Positions 14,995 to 15,725 of a DNA stretch of 15,725 nucleotides are shown piece by piece. A program made the translations under genes and the position numbers. The stretch comes from RGIG3009 sp045590855 (lineage in GTDB: Bacteria; Bacillota; Clostridia; Oscillospirales; Acutalibacteraceae), in the NCBI GenBank assembly GCA_045590855.1, contig JAZNRV010000042.1, positions 1-15,725 of the forward strand, given 5' to 3'. Numbering within the stretch: position 1 is the first letter of the stretch; every line of letters begins with the position of its first letter. The notes below the pieces were generated by a model. That model did no database searches and was not told the DNA's origin. It worked only from the letters and a program-made list of their open reading frames with translations.

Positions 14995-15138
14995 GACATT
15001 TCATCAGCGGCTACATAGTAGCGGCAGATTAACATAAACGGTGCACATCGTTTTTGCAAACTGCCTCTCTGTGGTGCCAACGGGAGTATGTCACTTTCGA
15101 GTACCTATGATATCATCTTTATGAAGGAGGGAAGTAAA
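14995..15138 (+). promoter_or_regulatory. Long rpsL-rpsG spacer with potential RNA structure (candidate S7 control site)
   Basis: The spacer holds several possible pairings: hairpin GCTAC-ATA-GTAGC at 15010-15022; next to it GGCAG (15023-15027) with CTGCC (15061-15065), enclosing AAACG (15036-15040) with CGTTT (15049-15053); and an outer closing GACAT (14995-14999) with ATGTC (15088-15092). A 10-bp palindrome ATGATATCAT lies at 15107-15116. No promoter of good quality and no terminator is evident. In E. coli the rpsL-rpsG spacer binds S7 and represses translation; a similar role here is inference from position. A frame continuous with rpsG reaches back to 15088 but has no ribosome binding site. 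Confidence 0.4.
15124..15130 (+). promoter_or_regulatory. Ribosome binding site deciding the GTG start of rpsG
   Basis: AAGGAGG ends 8 nt before GTG 15139. It excludes the longer in-frame reading from 15088 (including ATG 15121, which this site would follow) and yields the standard S7 N-terminus PRRGSIAKRDVLPDP. Confidence 0.9.
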
Positions 15139-15609
15139 GTGCCGAGAAGAGGTTCTATCGCAAAACGCGATGTTTTGCCCGACCCGCTTTACAATTCCAA
15201 ATTGGTGACCAGACTCATCAATAACGTAATGTACGACGGTAAAAAGGGTATTGCCCAAAAAATCGTGTACGAAGCATTCGAAATCATCCGTGAAAAAACC
15301 GGTAACGAACCGTTGGACGTTTTCGAACAAGCCATGGAAAACATCATGCCTCTGTTAGAGGTAAAAGCTCGCCGTGTCGGCGGTGCTACGTATCAAGTTC
15401 CGATTGAGGTTCGTCCCGACCGCCGTCAAACCTTGGGTTTGCGTTGGTTGACCACCTATTCGCGTACCCGTTCCGAACGTACCATGAAGGAACGTTTGGC
15501 CGGTGAAATCCTCGATGCCATCAACGGCAACGGCGGCGCCGCGAAGAAACGCGACGACACCCACAAAATGGCGGAAGCAAATAAAGCATTTGCTCATTTC
15601 CGCTGGTAA
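15139..15609 (+). CDS. rpsG: 30S ribosomal protein S7
   Basis: S7 starts assembly of the 30S head by binding the 3' major domain of 16S rRNA and lies near the E site. From GTG 15139 the product is 156 aa, the standard bacterial length. It begins PRRGSIAKRDVLPDPLYNSK, has the conserved VTRLINNVMYDGKKGIA and VGGATYQVPIEVRPDRRQTL segments and ends KAFAHFRW, all typical. It follows rpsL after a 144-nt structured spacer and precedes fusA by 36 nt. As the primary rRNA-binding protein of this operon, it is the likeliest autoregulator. Confidence 0.98.
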   Translation: MPRRGSIAKRDVLPDPLYNSKLVTRLINNVMYDGKKGIAQKIVYEAFEIIREKTGNEPLDVFEQAMENIMPLLEVKARRVGGATYQVPIEVRPDRRQTLGLRWLTTYSRTRSERTMKERLAGEILDAINGNGGAAKKRDDTHKMAEANKAFAHFRW

Positions 15610-15645
15610 TTTTTTGCCGCATTATGGAAGAAGGAGGAATAATCA

Positions 15646-15725
15646 ATGGGACGACAAGTCACTCTTGAAAAGACCAGAAATATTGGTATCATGGCTCACA
15701 TCGACGCCGGTAAAACGACAACGAC
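15646..15725 (+). CDS. fusA: Elongation factor G, N-terminal fragment (continues beyond window)
   Basis: The visible 26 codons read MGRQVTLEKTRNIGIMAHID followed by AGKTTT, the EF-G N-terminus with the G1 P-loop AHIDAGKT. EF-G is the GTPase that drives translocation and, with RRF, ribosome recycling. ATG 15646 is preceded by AAGGAGG at 15631-15637, 8 nt upstream. The order rpsL-rpsG-fusA is the canonical str operon, and tuf would be expected next. The gene is cut by the window edge, not by mutation. Confidence 0.96.
   Translation, partial: MGRQVTLEKTRNIGIMAHIDAGKTTT

Noticed and set aside
15088..15138. N-terminal extension of S7 from an upstream start
   Set aside because: The extension has no homology to S7 and would include the Shine-Dalgarno sequence. 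GTG 15139 gives the standard 156-aa protein.

Overview
The window looks like chromosomal DNA from a spore-forming, low-to-medium GC Firmicute of the class Clostridia, possibly an uncultured Oscillospirales or Ruminococcaceae-type gut lineage. The reasons are AddAB-type recombination nuclease genes in the order addB-addA, a complete gerA-type germinant receptor operon, a DUF421/DUF4363 pair, strong AGGAGG ribosome binding sites, and Firmicute-type S12, S7 and EF-G sequences. The lineage below class level is inference. Everything is ordinary chromosome. I saw no phage, insertion sequence, CRISPR array, tRNA or rRNA.

Layout. (1) 1-1681, plus strand: the 3' part of a large secreted CotH-kinase protein with a lamin-tail-like region and a chitobiase-type C-terminal domain; it begins upstream of the window. 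(2) 1715-8588, plus strand: addB and addA, 4 nt apart, coding for the helicase-nuclease that resects double-strand breaks for RecA. (3) 8584-8625: a long perfect hairpin at the convergent junction, holding the addA stop codon and almost all of the gerC stop codon. (4) 8624-12248, minus strand: gerA, gerB and gerC subunits joined by 4-nt stop/start overlaps. The GerC subunit lacks the usual lipobox cysteine. (5) 12345-13399, plus strand: a DUF421 (YetF-like) membrane protein overlapping a DUF4363 protein. (6) 13394-14269, minus strand: a membrane-anchored CE4 polysaccharide deacetylase whose 3' end overlaps the DUF4363 gene by 6 nt. (7) 14270-14565: a regulatory interval with a bidirectional terminator, a near-consensus sigma-A promoter and a structured leader. 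(8) 14566-15725, plus strand: the str operon rpsL, rpsG and the start of fusA.

How the parts relate. Regions 4-6 read as a spore and envelope block: a nutrient germinant receptor, an inner-membrane DUF421 pair and a cell-wall/glycan deacetylase. The plus-strand DUF pair is embedded between minus-strand genes with no strong terminator at either boundary, so overlapping antisense transcripts are expected. The str operon has its own promoter rather than following rpoBC. The least explained signals are non-coding: the rpsL leader, the 144-nt rpsL-rpsG spacer, and a terminator lying between two divergent genes. I found no clearly new multi-gene system. The best leads are the non-lipidated GerC, the interleaved gene architecture and the ribosomal-protein RNA structures.
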